Positions 23,543 through 32,608 of a stretch of DNA of 64,000 bases are shown in pieces; within the stretch, counting starts at the first letter, position 1, and each line of letters begins with the position of its first letter. The stretch comes from Micromonospora sp. NBC_01796. Its GTDB lineage: Bacteria > Actinomycetota > Actinomycetes > Mycobacteriales > Micromonosporaceae. The stretch is from contig NZ_CP109078.1 in NCBI RefSeq assembly GCF_035917455.1, positions 7,052,001-7,116,000 on the forward strand, given 5' to 3'. The notes beneath the pieces were generated by a model that saw only the letters and a list, made by a program, of their open reading frames with translations, was not told the origin of the DNA and ran no database searches. Made by a program: the position numbers and the translations under genes.

Positions 23543-25432
23543 ATGACCGACACCCCGTCGTCACGGATGCGTGGGCGGACCGTACGCACCCGTGAGATCA
23601 CCGCGCCGCTGCGGATCTTCATCCGTACCGAGGCGGGCAGCGCCGGTGTGCTCGTCGCGGCCATCATCGCGGCACTGGTCTGGGCGAACGTGGGTCCGCA
23701 CTCGTACGAGGCGGTCTGGGGCACCCAGTTCGAGATCCGGCTCGGCGACTTCGGCACCGTCCACGAACTGCGTACCTGGGTGAACAGCGGACTGATGACG
23801 CTGTTCTTCCTGGTCGTGGGGCTGGAGGCACGCCGGGAGTTCGACCTCGGCGACCTGCGCGACCGGCGGCGGTTCGTCCTGCCGTTCACCGCCGGTGTGG
23901 CGGGCATGCTGCTCCCGGTGCTGATCTTCCTGCTCGTCAACCGGGGCGGCTCCGGCGCGCACGGCTGGGGAGTGGCGATGTCGACCGACACCGCGCTCGC
24001 CCTCGGACTGCTCGCGCTGCTCGGACGGGGCGTACCGGACCAGGCGCGGGTCTTCCTGCTCACCGTCCTGGTGGTGGACGACCTGGTCGCGCTGGTGGTG
24101 ATCGCGGTCGTGTACAGCGACGACATCAAGCTGATGCCGATCATCATCGCGATCGCGATCTTCGGCGTACTGCTCGGTCTGCGTGCCCTGGGCCTGCGGC
24201 GCGGTGTCGTCTACGCGCCCTTCTGCATCGCCCTGTGGGCCGCGCTGCTGGCCAGCGGCGTGGATCCGGTGGTGGCCGGGCTCGCCATCGGCCTGACCGC
24301 GACGGCGTACGTGCCGCCACGCGGCGCCCTGGAACGGGCCACCGGGCTGTTCAAGCTCTTCCGGGAACAGCCGACCGCGGAACTCGCCCGCTCCGCCACC
24401 CTCGGGCTGACCCAGACGCTCTCCCCGAACGACCGGCTGCAACGCATGTACCACCCGTGGACGAGCTACCTCATCGTCCCGCTGTTCGGGCTGGTGAACG
24501 CGGGCATCGCCATCGACGGCGACTTCCTCGCCCGCGCCTTCACCTCCCCGGTGACGCTCGGCATCCTGCTCGGGTACGTCATCGGCAAGCCGGTCGCCAT
24601 CCTCGGCGTCTCCTGGCTGCTGACCCGGCTGACCGGCGGCCGGGTCCGTCCCACGGTCGGCTGGGCGGCGGTCCTCGGCACCGGCACCATCGCCGGCATC
24701 GGCTTCACCGTCTCGCTGCTGATCGCCACCCTGGCCTTCGAAGAACCGCAACTCGCCGAGGCGAAGATCGGCGTACTGGCCACGGCGGTCGTGGGGTCGG
24801 TCCTCACCTGGGCCGTGTACCGGGTCACCAACTCGCTGCCGAAGCCCCGCCGGGCCCGTGCGCTGCTGGGCGACACCGAACAACTCGTCGACCTCATCCC
24901 GCCCGTCAACCCGGACCGGGACCACGTACGCGGGCCGGCGGACGCCTCGGTCACCCTGGTCGAGTACGGCGACTTCCAGTGCCCGTACTGCGGGCAGGCC
25001 GAACCGGTGGTACGCGAACTGCTCTCCGACGCCGATCTCCGTTACGTCTGGCGCCACCTGCCGCTGACCGACGTACACCCGCAGGCGCAACTGGCGGCGG
25101 AGGCAGCCGAGGCGGCGGCGGCCCAGGGCGCCTTCTGGCAGATGCACGACCTGCTCCTCGACCATCAGGACAAGCTGCAGATGAACGACCTGCTCGGGTA
25201 CGCCGACCAACTCGGCCTCGACCGGGAGCGGTTCCGCAGCGACCTGGTGGAGCACGAGCACGCCGGCCGGGTGGCCCGGCACCTCGAGTCGGCCGACCTC
25301 AGCGACGTCTCGGGCACGCCCACCTTCTTCATCAACGAACAGCGCCACTACGGGGCGTACGACATCTCGACCCTGACAACGGCGATCAGGACGGCCCGTG
25401 CCCGCGCCCGGATCGGTGCCCGCCCGAAGTGA
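23543..25432 (+). CDS. nhaA: Na+/H+ antiporter NhaA fused to a DsbA-like thioredoxin domain
   Basis: 629 residues in two parts. Residues about 20-440 form NhaA: 10 to 12 hydrophobic segments, STDTALALG (Asp149 region) and VLVVDDLVAL with the paired aspartates 179-180 needed for sodium binding. Residues about 455-620 form a DsbA/thioredoxin-like domain with YGDFQCPYCGQAE (Cys480, Cys483) and a cis-proline loop SGTPTFF. The natural fusion is known in several actinobacteria. The antiporter exports sodium in exchange for protons; the redox domain may control it or act independently. Monocistronic, divergent from rpmJ. Confidence 0.92.
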   Translation: MTDTPSSRMRGRTVRTREITAPLRIFIRTEAGSAGVLVAAIIAALVWANVGPHSYEAVWGTQFEIRLGDFGTVHELRTWVNSGLMTLFFLVVGLEARREFDLGDLRDRRRFVLPFTAGVAGMLLPVLIFLLVNRGGSGAHGWGVAMSTDTALALGLLALLGRGVPDQARVFLLTVLVVDDLVALVVIAVVYSDDIKLMPIIIAIAIFGVLLGLRALGLRRGVVYAPFCIALWAALLASGVDPVVAGLAIGLTATAYVPPRGALERATGLFKLFREQPTAELARSATLGLTQTLSPNDRLQRMYHPWTSYLIVPLFGLVNAGIAIDGDFLARAFTSPVTLGILLGYVIGKPVAILGVSWLLTRLTGGRVRPTVGWAAVLGTGTIAGIGFTVSLLIATLAFEEPQLAEAKIGVLATAVVGSVLTWAVYRVTNSLPKPRRARALLGDTEQLVDLIPPVNPDRDHVRGPADASVTLVEYGDFQCPYCGQAEPVVRELLSDADLRYVWRHLPLTDVHPQAQLAAEAAEAAAAQGAFWQMHDLLLDHQDKLQMNDLLGYADQLGLDRERFRSDLVEHEHAGRVARHLESADLSDVSGTPTFFINEQRHYGAYDISTLTTAIRTARARARIGARPK

Positions 25433-25489
25433 GCCCGCGCGGCGTCCGGGTCTTCTCCCGCGACGGTTGACCTCGTGGAGCGGCCCGCG

Positions 25490-28429
25490 TCACGGCCCGG
25501 TGTGGATCAACGGTGCCCACAGTTCGGGCCGGTCGGGCTGCTCCTCCCGGACCCGCGCCACCGCCCGGTCGAGCGCGTACGCGGCGCCACTCGCGTCCGG
25601 TTCACCCCCGGCCGTGAGGTGGCCGTACACCGCCTCGGCGACCTGGGCCGCCACCCGGTCCGAGACCGCCCACTGGCTGCCGATCACATGCCGGTACCCG
25701 GCGAGTTGCAGCGCGGCCGTCAGGTGGATCGCCTCGTCGGGCAGGTCCCGGCCGCCGGCGGCGGTCCGGCAGGCCGACAGGTAGGCCAGGTCCGCGCCGG
25801 TCGTCGGCCCCGCACCGGAACGCCCGGACAGGGCGGGGCTGGACGACAGGTCCAACACGCTGAGCCGACCGTCGCTCAGGTGCAGCGCGCTGGCACTGGG
25901 ATGGTCGAAGTCCTGCCGGGCATGACAGGCGAAGTGTGCCCAACTGTGCTGGCCGAGCGCGGCGAGGACCGCCGAGGTGGTCGCACCCGGCCCACTGAGC
26001 AGCCGTACGCCGGGCAGGTTCGCGCCGACCGCCCGAAGTTCGTCGGCGACCGCCGGCAGCGGCGCCTGACCCGGCGTCTGGGCCAGGCCGACCGCGAACA
26101 CCCGGGGTGGTCGGGCCGGGGCGGGCCCGGACCGGGCCCGCAGCAACGCGCCCAGACCCGACGTGTACGAGGAGACCACCCGCGCCGTCACCGTCGGCCG
26201 GCGCCGATCGCGCAGTGCCCTGCCCGCGCCGTACCGCCCGGCGGCGTGCAGGGGCAGCATGGTCAACGGTCCGGTCGGGCACCACCACACCCGGCGCCGA
26301 CCGGTGGACCCGTCCACCCGGGCCGGGCCGATCCCGGTGGACCCCGTCGGCACCGGGCCGAGGATCTCGTCCAGCGCCGCGCAGACCGGCTCGGCCATCG
26401 TGTCCCACAGCCACCGCTGGATCGAGATCAGGGTCTGCCGCAGGTGCGTACGCGCCAACGCCCCGCCGCCGGACTCGGCCTCGCGCTGTGCCGCCAGGAG
26501 CGCGCCGGCCCGGCTCTGGGCGGTGTCGTGGTCCAGCCACGGCAACGGGACCGGGTACACCTCGGTGGGCGTGACCACCAGCGCGTCGCTGCGCCACCGG
26601 CTGGTGCTGACCATGATCACGGGCCCGTGGTCGGCGGCCCGCCGCAGCGACTCGAACCTCGGCGCGGCAAGGAACTCCTCGAAGCCCGGCTGGCCGCGGG
26701 CCTCGGCGAGCAACCGCTCCCAGCGTTCGGCCAACCGGCGCACACGGTCGGCCTCGGCGACAGCCGGTGCACCGGCACCGCCACCGGCCGCCATCGTCAG
26801 AAACTCGAACCTGGTCGCCGGATCGCCGGCCCCCGGCATGCCGGTCGACCAGTCCGCGCCCTCGCCGTCCAGTGCCCGGCGGGTCTCGTCGAGCCGCGCG
26901 GCGAGTTCCGGCGCCGCCGCCGCCAGCGTGGACAGGTCGCTGCGGGTCTGTACCGCCTGGGACCAGAGCACCTGACGCCCGTGTTCGAGCAACTCCACCG
27001 CCCGACGCGGCTGACCGGCGGCGAGCGCCCAGGCCGCCGCGTCCGCACCCAGCCCGGCCGTCTTCGCCAGCCGCTGCTCCTGCACGGAGCGGTCCAGCCC
27101 GCGCCAGGCGAGCACCGGCAGCAGTCCCACCGCGACCGAGTACGCCTCCAGCGCCAGCTCGGCGTCACCGACCTCGGTGGCGGCGGCCGCCCAGGCGGTC
27201 GCGGCGCCCATCTTCACCTCGATCGGCCCGATTCTCGACCCGACCGCCGCCCGCCACAGACCGACCGCGGAGTCCAGGTCCTCCGCGGCCCCGGTGAACA
27301 TGCTCCGGACCCGGTACGCCGTGGCCAGTACGCCCAGCGCCCGGGCCCGGTCCGGGTTGCCCGGAGACAGTCCGGACAGTGCGACCCGTCCGATCCGGAC
27401 CGCCTCCTCCACACCGGCCGGGTCCCGGCTGAGCCGGGCCTGGACCAGCACCATGTTGGCCAGGTTGGAACGGTGGATGGCGAGCCTCGGGTCGTCGTCG
27501 GAGGACCCCTCGACCGCCTGCCGGGCGGCCTGCACCGCCGCCTCGGCATGGGCTCCGGAGTCACCCTGGAGGAGGTGCCCGAACAGCACCACCGCGTGGT
27601 TGGCCAGGAACTGCGACCTCAGCTGCGGGTACGTCGGCAGCATCGTGATCACCTCACGGCTGGTCCGGGTGGCCTCCTCCAGATCGGCCAACGGACCACC
27701 CCGCATGTGCCGTTGCCAGAGGGCGTACGAGAGGTTGGCCTTGACGAGCATCCGCTCGACGTGGTCGGCGGGCATCCCGGACAGGACGAGCCGGCACAGG
27801 TCGACCGCCTCGTCGACGTCCGCCATCCGCCCCAGTGCGACGAACCGGGCGATCAGGCAGAGCGTCAGCATGCTCTGGCTGACGAACAGACCGATCGGCT
27901 CGTCGACGGTGGCGACCGCCTCCCTGATCAGCCGTACCGCCGTGTCCAGGTCGGCGAGCTGGCCGAACCGGCCGTACCGCAGGCGGTGCGCGTACCCGAG
28001 GTTCCGCAGTGCTCCCGCCCGGTCCGGGTGGTCCGGCCCGGTGTTGGTGAGGGCCGTCGTCGCGGCAACGATCGCCTCCTCCAGGTCCGTGCGCTGTCCG
28101 GTCGCCTCGTACCGCTGGCACAGCGTCCAGCAGAGCTGGGACAGGGTCAGCGGGGCGAGCGGGCTGTCCGGCGACACCAGGTCGACGGCGGCCCGTGCCA
28201 GTTCGACTGCCTGGTCCAGGGAGGCCCCGGGGGCGGACTCCCGGACTTGCAGCACGATCACCTCGCAGAGCGTCACCAGTGCGTACGGGCGCTCGGGGGC
28301 GTTGCCGGGCACCTGCCGCAGCAGTTCCTCGGCCCGTGCGATGGCGGTGAGGTCTCGCTGCTCCCGGTAGCGGTCGAGCAACTCGATCGCCTGGGTGACG
28401 GGATCGTCGCGTTCCTCGGACACGGGCAC
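25490..28429 (-). CDS. TPR-CHAT caspase-like protein
   Basis: About 979 residues with an N-terminal array of tetratricopeptide-like helices (roughly residues 20-560, many ALxxLGxAYRxR patterns) and a C-terminal CHAT domain (about 690-979). CHAT is a caspase-fold protease: the catalytic pair is visible as His in WAHFACHARQD and Cys in LAYLSACRTA, followed by LAGYRHVIGSQWAV. The GTG at 28429 is chosen since TTGACG and TCTACT with an 18-base spacer place transcription start at or next to that codon (leaderless). CHAT proteases with TPR sensors serve in bacterial conflict or regulated proteolysis systems. The divergent gene pair and the vWA-PP2C-kinase operon next door suggest a linked signalling function; this is inference. 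Confidence 0.87.
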   Translation of the reverse strand: MPVSEERDDPVTQAIELLDRYREQRDLTAIARAEELLRQVPGNAPERPYALVTLCEVIVLQVRESAPGASLDQAVELARAAVDLVSPDSPLAPLTLSQLCWTLCQRYEATGQRTDLEEAIVAATTALTNTGPDHPDRAGALRNLGYAHRLRYGRFGQLADLDTAVRLIREAVATVDEPIGLFVSQSMLTLCLIARFVALGRMADVDEAVDLCRLVLSGMPADHVERMLVKANLSYALWQRHMRGGPLADLEEATRTSREVITMLPTYPQLRSQFLANHAVVLFGHLLQGDSGAHAEAAVQAARQAVEGSSDDDPRLAIHRSNLANMVLVQARLSRDPAGVEEAVRIGRVALSGLSPGNPDRARALGVLATAYRVRSMFTGAAEDLDSAVGLWRAAVGSRIGPIEVKMGAATAWAAAATEVGDAELALEAYSVAVGLLPVLAWRGLDRSVQEQRLAKTAGLGADAAAWALAAGQPRRAVELLEHGRQVLWSQAVQTRSDLSTLAAAAPELAARLDETRRALDGEGADWSTGMPGAGDPATRFEFLTMAAGGGAGAPAVAEADRVRRLAERWERLLAEARGQPGFEEFLAAPRFESLRRAADHGPVIMVSTSRWRSDALVVTPTEVYPVPLPWLDHDTAQSRAGALLAAQREAESGGGALARTHLRQTLISIQRWLWDTMAEPVCAALDEILGPVPTGSTGIGPARVDGSTGRRRVWWCPTGPLTMLPLHAAGRYGAGRALRDRRRPTVTARVVSSYTSGLGALLRARSGPAPARPPRVFAVGLAQTPGQAPLPAVADELRAVGANLPGVRLLSGPGATTSAVLAALGQHSWAHFACHARQDFDHPSASALHLSDGRLSVLDLSSSPALSGRSGAGPTTGADLAYLSACRTAAGGRDLPDEAIHLTAALQLAGYRHVIGSQWAVSDRVAAQVAEAVYGHLTAGGEPDASGAAYALDRAVARVREEQPDRPELWAPLIHTGP

Positions 28430-28435
28430 CCGACC

Positions 28436-28465
28436 AGTAGATTGAACGGTGCGTGTTACCGTCAA
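28436..28465 (-). promoter_or_regulatory. Promoter for a leaderless CHAT transcript
   Basis: On the minus strand TTGACG (28460-28465) and TCTACT (28436-28441) are separated by 18 bases. The GTG start codon follows six bases after the -10, so the mRNA would begin at or next to its start codon. Confidence 0.45.
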
Positions 28466-28491
28466 GACCCTTCGTCGAGGGAGTCTCTACA

Positions 28492-28890
28492 GTGGATCGT
28501 TCGCTCGCGTCTTCCGAGCGGCTGGCCCTGGCCTACCTCTGCACCCACCTTCCGGCCATCCGGGACCTCGCCGAGGCGGGCTCGTGGTCCGAAGATCTCG
28601 AGTGGTCGATCGACAAGGTGCGCGACGGCGGATCCGCGGTCGCCGCCTGCCGCGAACTCCGTCTGCCCCACGGTGAACCGGACCCCGCCGAGGAAACCCG
28701 CCGTTCGGGTGCGGCCGGACCGCCCGGCAGTACGGGTGCCCGGCTCGTCGGGCTCCCCGAGGTGGTCCTGACCGGGCAGTACCGCTGCCCCTCCGGCCGC
28801 TGTGCCCGCCGGGGCCAACGCGACGACCGGGGCCGCACACCGGTCTGTGAACTGTCCGGCGTCACCATGCTGTTCCACGCCGACCCGTGA
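28492..28890 (+). CDS. Uncharacterised small Cys-containing protein next to CHAT gene
   Basis: 132 residues from GTG 28492, which has GAGGGAG eight bases upstream. The N-terminal half is helical (SERLALAYLCTHLPAIRDL, LEWSIDKV). The C-terminal half has YRCPSGRCARRGQ and a further Cys in TPVCEL, arranged like a small metal-binding knuckle. No family is recognised. It is divergent from the TPR-CHAT gene over about 60 bases and its stop overlaps the next start (GTGA), so it forms a two-gene operon with the membrane protein. An adaptor or effector-associated role with the CHAT protein is a reasonable guess only. Confidence 0.72.
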   Translation: MDRSLASSERLALAYLCTHLPAIRDLAEAGSWSEDLEWSIDKVRDGGSAVAACRELRLPHGEPDPAEETRRSGAAGPPGSTGARLVGLPEVVLTGQYRCPSGRCARRGQRDDRGRTPVCELSGVTMLFHADP

Positions 28891-29846
28891 TCGAGATCCT
28901 GCTGGGCGAGGTCGGCCGCCGCCTGTCCGACCGGTGGCTGATCCGGGCGGTCGGCCCGGGGCTGCTCTGGTGTGCGGTGGCGGCACTCGGCCTGTTCCTC
29001 GGCCACCGCCAGCCGTTCGGGTTCGACGACGCGCTCTACCGGGCCGAGTCCGGCATCGACGAGCTGCTCGATCGCCCGACCCTGGCCGTGCTGAGCGCGG
29101 TGCTGGCCGTACTCGTCGCGACCGTGGTCGGCCTGGTCGCGCGGGCCGTCGGCGCGCTGGTCCGGGCCGGCTGGCTCGGGCAGTGGCGCGGGCCACTGCG
29201 CGGCGGGGCGGCCAGGCTCGCCGCGCGCCGCCGGCAACGCGTCCTGACCCGGCTCGGCGCGGACCGGACCACCCTGCCGGCCGCGTACCTGCCGGAGCGG
29301 CCCACCTGGATCGGGGACCGGGTACGGCTGGCCGACGTCCGGGTGGGTGCGCAGTACGGCCTGCGTCTGGGACTGATCTGGCCCCGGCTGTGGGTGCTGC
29401 TCGACACCGAGGCCCGTGCCCTGGTCCACGACGCGCGGGACCGGTTCGAGCAGGCCGGCACGCTCGTCGGCTGGGCGGTCCTGTACGCCGCGCTGGCGAC
29501 CGTGTGGTGGCCCGCGTTCCCGGTCGCCGTCGTGGTCGCCACCTACGGCTGGTGGCGGGGTAGGCAGGGCGCCGGGCTGTTCGCGGACACCGTGGAGTCG
29601 ATAGTGGATCTGCACCACCGGCGGCTGGCCGAGGCGCTGGGGCACCCCACCGAGCCCGGCCGGCCGCTCGCGTTCGCCACCGCCGATGTCATCAACGACC
29701 AGTTGCACAAGGGCGCCAGCCCCTACCCGCAGCGCCAGGACTCCGGTGCGGTGAGCGAGACCACGCCCAACTCGGATTCGACCGGGGCGAGCGTCAGCCG
29801 GGAACGCCAGCAGGTCGCCCGACCGCCGCTTTCCGGGACGGTGTGA
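28887..29846 (+). CDS. Uncharacterised membrane protein
   Basis: 319 residues starting at a GTG that overlaps the previous stop. Hydrophobic segments lie at about 21-40, 66-92 and a pair at 191-225; a basic loop (RLAARRRQRVL) follows the second. The C-terminal tail of about 60 residues is polar. I recognise no family. Its last 124 bases overlap, in antisense, the end of the kinase gene on the other strand; the tail codons therefore read in both directions. It is coupled to the small Cys-containing protein and near the CHAT gene. Confidence 0.75.
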   Translation: MIEILLGEVGRRLSDRWLIRAVGPGLLWCAVAALGLFLGHRQPFGFDDALYRAESGIDELLDRPTLAVLSAVLAVLVATVVGLVARAVGALVRAGWLGQWRGPLRGGAARLAARRRQRVLTRLGADRTTLPAAYLPERPTWIGDRVRLADVRVGAQYGLRLGLIWPRLWVLLDTEARALVHDARDRFEQAGTLVGWAVLYAALATVWWPAFPVAVVVATYGWWRGRQGAGLFADTVESIVDLHHRRLAEALGHPTEPGRPLAFATADVINDQLHKGASPYPQRQDSGAVSETTPNSDSTGASVSRERQQVARPPLSGTV

Positions 29847-31585
29847 AACACGACGTTCGCCTCCGGCCTGCCGCCCGCGCCGGTCCGGAGCCCGATGAGG
29901 GTCGCCCTGGGGTAGGGACCGCGTCGTACCAGCTCGGCGAACCTGTTCCGCTGCGTCGCGTCGGGCGCAGCCCCGGCCCGCCCGGCGAAGGCCTGCTCCT
30001 GGTCGTCGGCGCTGATCGCGCAGAGGAGATCGGAGACGGCGAGGGCGGCCGCACCCACCCGTGGGCTGTCCTTGGACAGGCCGGGTCCGATCTCCGTCTC
30101 GAATATGCAGATCAGCGGCAGCGGCAACCTGAAGGGCGTCGGTCCCAGTCTCGACAGATCCGGTATCCCCGGCAGGCCCGGTGCGGTCGGCAGCCAGCGG
30201 GGGAGTCCGGTCCCCTCCGGCGCCCCGGCCGGGTTCTGCAGCAAAGACCGGTACGGTGCCCCGGTCGGCAGCCGGCTCACCGAGGTGCCGCCGTCACCGC
30301 CGTCACCGCTGTTCACCACTCCGGCGATCACCGCGACGAGGATCGCGAAGAGCGGGACGATCCACTCCCAGGCCGGTCGTCCGACGGCGATGGTGGACGC
30401 CCGCCTGGCGGTTGCCGCGCCGACCCCCTGACCCGGTCGGTAGCCGGTCGCCCCCGGTGTCCGGCCCGCCGGCCCGGCGCCCGCCCTGCCTGCGGCTCGG
30501 GCCGTTCCCGCTCGGGCCGCACCCGGCCGGTCTCCGGCCGGATTCCGCCGCAGTCCCGTCAGCCGGATCCGGCGCCGCAACGGCGGTCGCCGAGGTCCGT
30601 CGGGGATGCGGTTGATGACCGAGTCCAGCTCGGCGATCCACTGCGCGGGCGGTACCCGCCGGTCCGGATCGGGGTCCAGGCTGCGCGCGGCCAGTACGCG
30701 CAGCGTACGGGGCAGGTACGGTGCCGCGGCGGCCGGATCCCGCAGGTGCTGGTGCCCGGCGAACAGGCGGACGGCAAACAGGCCGAGCTTGTACGCGTCA
30801 CTGGCCGCAGTGGCCAACTCCTCCGCCGGCACCGCCGGCCGTAGTGCGGGCCCGTCCGAACCACCGCCGGTGTCCCCGCTGCGGCGGCTCGGGCCGGGGT
30901 CCCCGGTCCCGTCCGTGGCCGGTCGGTCCGCCGAGCGGCCGACCGGATCGTCGCCCGTACGGCTCGGCACCTGCCACTCCGGCGTCTCCGCCTGCGCCAG
31001 GACGGAGTCGCCGTCCAGTCGCATGGCGTCGCAGTCGATGAAGTAGCACCGGGGCCGGACGGTCGCACTGAACAGAAGGTTGTTCGGGGAGAAGTCGCCG
31101 ACGGCGATCCCGAACCGGTGGAACAGGGCCAGCGCCTCGGCGGTGTCCCGGAGCAGTTCCATCCGGAACCGGTCGCCGATGTCGAGCCCCCGGGCGTGCA
31201 GGTATTCCTCGCTGTTGAGCAGATACTGCGCCTGTGCGAGCACGGTCGCCGGCCCGCTCGGCAGGTCCAGCGTGATCCGGTAGTCGTCCGGCACCCGGGG
31301 CATCAGGAAGCCCCGGACCACCCCACCCTTGCGTACGATCGCCACCGGCCAGGCGGCGAGTCGCCGCAGGACATCGGCGTCCGACTCGTCGACCCGGTCG
31401 GCCAGTTGGACGAACCGGACCAGGGAGGCGACGTCGACGTCGTCGACGAACTGTGGTGCGTACTCCTTGAAGACCAGGTCCGGGGTCTGCGCCGGGGCGT
31501 AGACGGTGCCCTGACCGCCGACGCCGATCCTGGTCAGCGGGCCGAGCCGGGCCAGGTCAACCTCGGGCACGGATGGTTCCGCCAT
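29723..31585 (-). CDS. Membrane-anchored Ser/Thr protein kinase of the TerY-P type
   Basis: 620 residues. Kinase domain about 15-340: glycine loop IGVGGQGTVY, Lys40 in VFKEYAP, catalytic loop AVGDFSPNNLLF (Asp164, Asn168) replacing the usual HRDLKPEN, and FIDCDAMRL (Asp184/186) replacing DFG. This divergent pattern matches kinases of the vWA-PP2C-kinase (TerY-P) triads. An acidic Gly/Ser insert sits in the activation region (about 205-255). After an Arg/Gly/Ala-rich linker comes one membrane span (about 420-440) and a C-terminal extracytoplasmic domain of about 180 residues. The gene starts 12 bases after the phosphatase gene. Its end overlaps the convergent membrane protein gene by 124 bases. 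Confidence 0.85.
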   Translation of the reverse strand: MAEPSVPEVDLARLGPLTRIGVGGQGTVYAPAQTPDLVFKEYAPQFVDDVDVASLVRFVQLADRVDESDADVLRRLAAWPVAIVRKGGVVRGFLMPRVPDDYRITLDLPSGPATVLAQAQYLLNSEEYLHARGLDIGDRFRMELLRDTAEALALFHRFGIAVGDFSPNNLLFSATVRPRCYFIDCDAMRLDGDSVLAQAETPEWQVPSRTGDDPVGRSADRPATDGTGDPGPSRRSGDTGGGSDGPALRPAVPAEELATAASDAYKLGLFAVRLFAGHQHLRDPAAAAPYLPRTLRVLAARSLDPDPDRRVPPAQWIAELDSVINRIPDGPRRPPLRRRIRLTGLRRNPAGDRPGAARAGTARAAGRAGAGPAGRTPGATGYRPGQGVGAATARRASTIAVGRPAWEWIVPLFAILVAVIAGVVNSGDGGDGGTSVSRLPTGAPYRSLLQNPAGAPEGTGLPRWLPTAPGLPGIPDLSRLGPTPFRLPLPLICIFETEIGPGLSKDSPRVGAAALAVSDLLCAISADDQEQAFAGRAGAAPDATQRNRFAELVRRGPYPRATLIGLRTGAGGRPEANVVFHTVPESGGRATCWRSRLTLAPVESELGVVSLTAPESWRCG

Positions 31586-31597
31586 GACCGCCCCTCG

Positions 31598-32590
31598 CTA
31601 CGGCTCGATGGTCGGGGAGTCGGCGGTCGCCGGCCAGACCGCGAGCACGGTCCGGTCGTCGTCGTGTGCCTCCCAGGTGAAGTCGAGCAACCAGGCGAGT
31701 CCCGGCAGCGCCGGTGGGTGGGCGAGGTGCGTGGCGAACAGCTCGCCGACCGTACCGGTTCCGTCCCCCAACGGGTCCGCGAAGCCGTCGGTGCCCAGCA
31801 CCAGCACGTCGCCGACGGTCAGCTCGACCTCCACCGGCACGATCGCCGTCGGCACCCGGGGCAACGCGGACACGCCGTCCGGCAGCAGTTCGGCAGGGGG
31901 GCCGACCGTCGGGAACAGCGGCGTCCACCGCGCCCCGCGCACCGTCCAGGCGGTGGAGTCGCCGACCCGGGCGAGCCAGCCTCTCGCGCGACCCGGCCCG
32001 TCCGGTCGGACGTACGCGACCACCACCGTGGTGGCGAGCAGGCGTTCGGCCGCCTGCGGATCCGGCTCGCCGGTGCCGAGTTGGCGGGCCGCGTACTCCA
32101 CCAGGGACCAGCCGGCGCAGCGCATCAGGTCCGGCCAGTCGAACTCGGTCACGCCGTCGTCCAGCGCCCGCGACAGGTAGTCGACCACCGTCCGGCAGAC
32201 CATCGTCGCACCGAGGTGGGACAGGGGAGCCCCGGAGACACCATCGGCGACGACGGCGATCACCGCACCACCGGGATGCGGCACGACGGCGCACTCGTCC
32301 TGCCGGGGTTCGCCCAGGTAACGGTGACTCGCACCGCGCACCGAGGCGCAGCGTACGTCGAAGTGGTCCGACGACCAGCCGTCGGCAACCAGGTCGGGCC
32401 GGTACGGCCCGGCCGACGGGCCACGGGCGGGAAAGGGCTCGGTGGGTCGTCCGATCACCAGCGGTGCCCAGGGCGCTCCGGTGTCCACGTAGGTCGCACG
32501 CGGATCGTCGGCGTCGCTTCCGTAGGTCCTGCGTGCATCGTCGGCGTCATTTCCGCCGGAAGGTACCGACCGCACATCCGTACCGCCCAT
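31598..32590 (-). CDS. PP2C-family Ser/Thr protein phosphatase
   Basis: 330 residues. After a polar N-terminus of about 70 residues the PP2C fold is clear: SHRYLGEPRQDECAV, VVADGVSG (Asp116, Gly117, metal site), LARVGDSTAW, VLGTDGFADPLG and the final DDDRTVLAVW. It dephosphorylates Ser/Thr residues using two Mn or Mg ions. Located between the vWA gene (18 bases upstream) and the kinase gene (12 bases downstream), it presumably reverses the phosphorylation made by that kinase. GGGGGAG supplies the ribosome binding site. Confidence 0.88.
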   Translation of the reverse strand: MGGTDVRSVPSGGNDADDARRTYGSDADDPRATYVDTGAPWAPLVIGRPTEPFPARGPSAGPYRPDLVADGWSSDHFDVRCASVRGASHRYLGEPRQDECAVVPHPGGAVIAVVADGVSGAPLSHLGATMVCRTVVDYLSRALDDGVTEFDWPDLMRCAGWSLVEYAARQLGTGEPDPQAAERLLATTVVVAYVRPDGPGRARGWLARVGDSTAWTVRGARWTPLFPTVGPPAELLPDGVSALPRVPTAIVPVEVELTVGDVLVLGTDGFADPLGDGTGTVGELFATHLAHPPALPGLAWLLDFTWEAHDDDRTVLAVWPATADSPTIEP

Positions 32591-32608
32591 GATCTCCCCC
32601 GCACCCGC

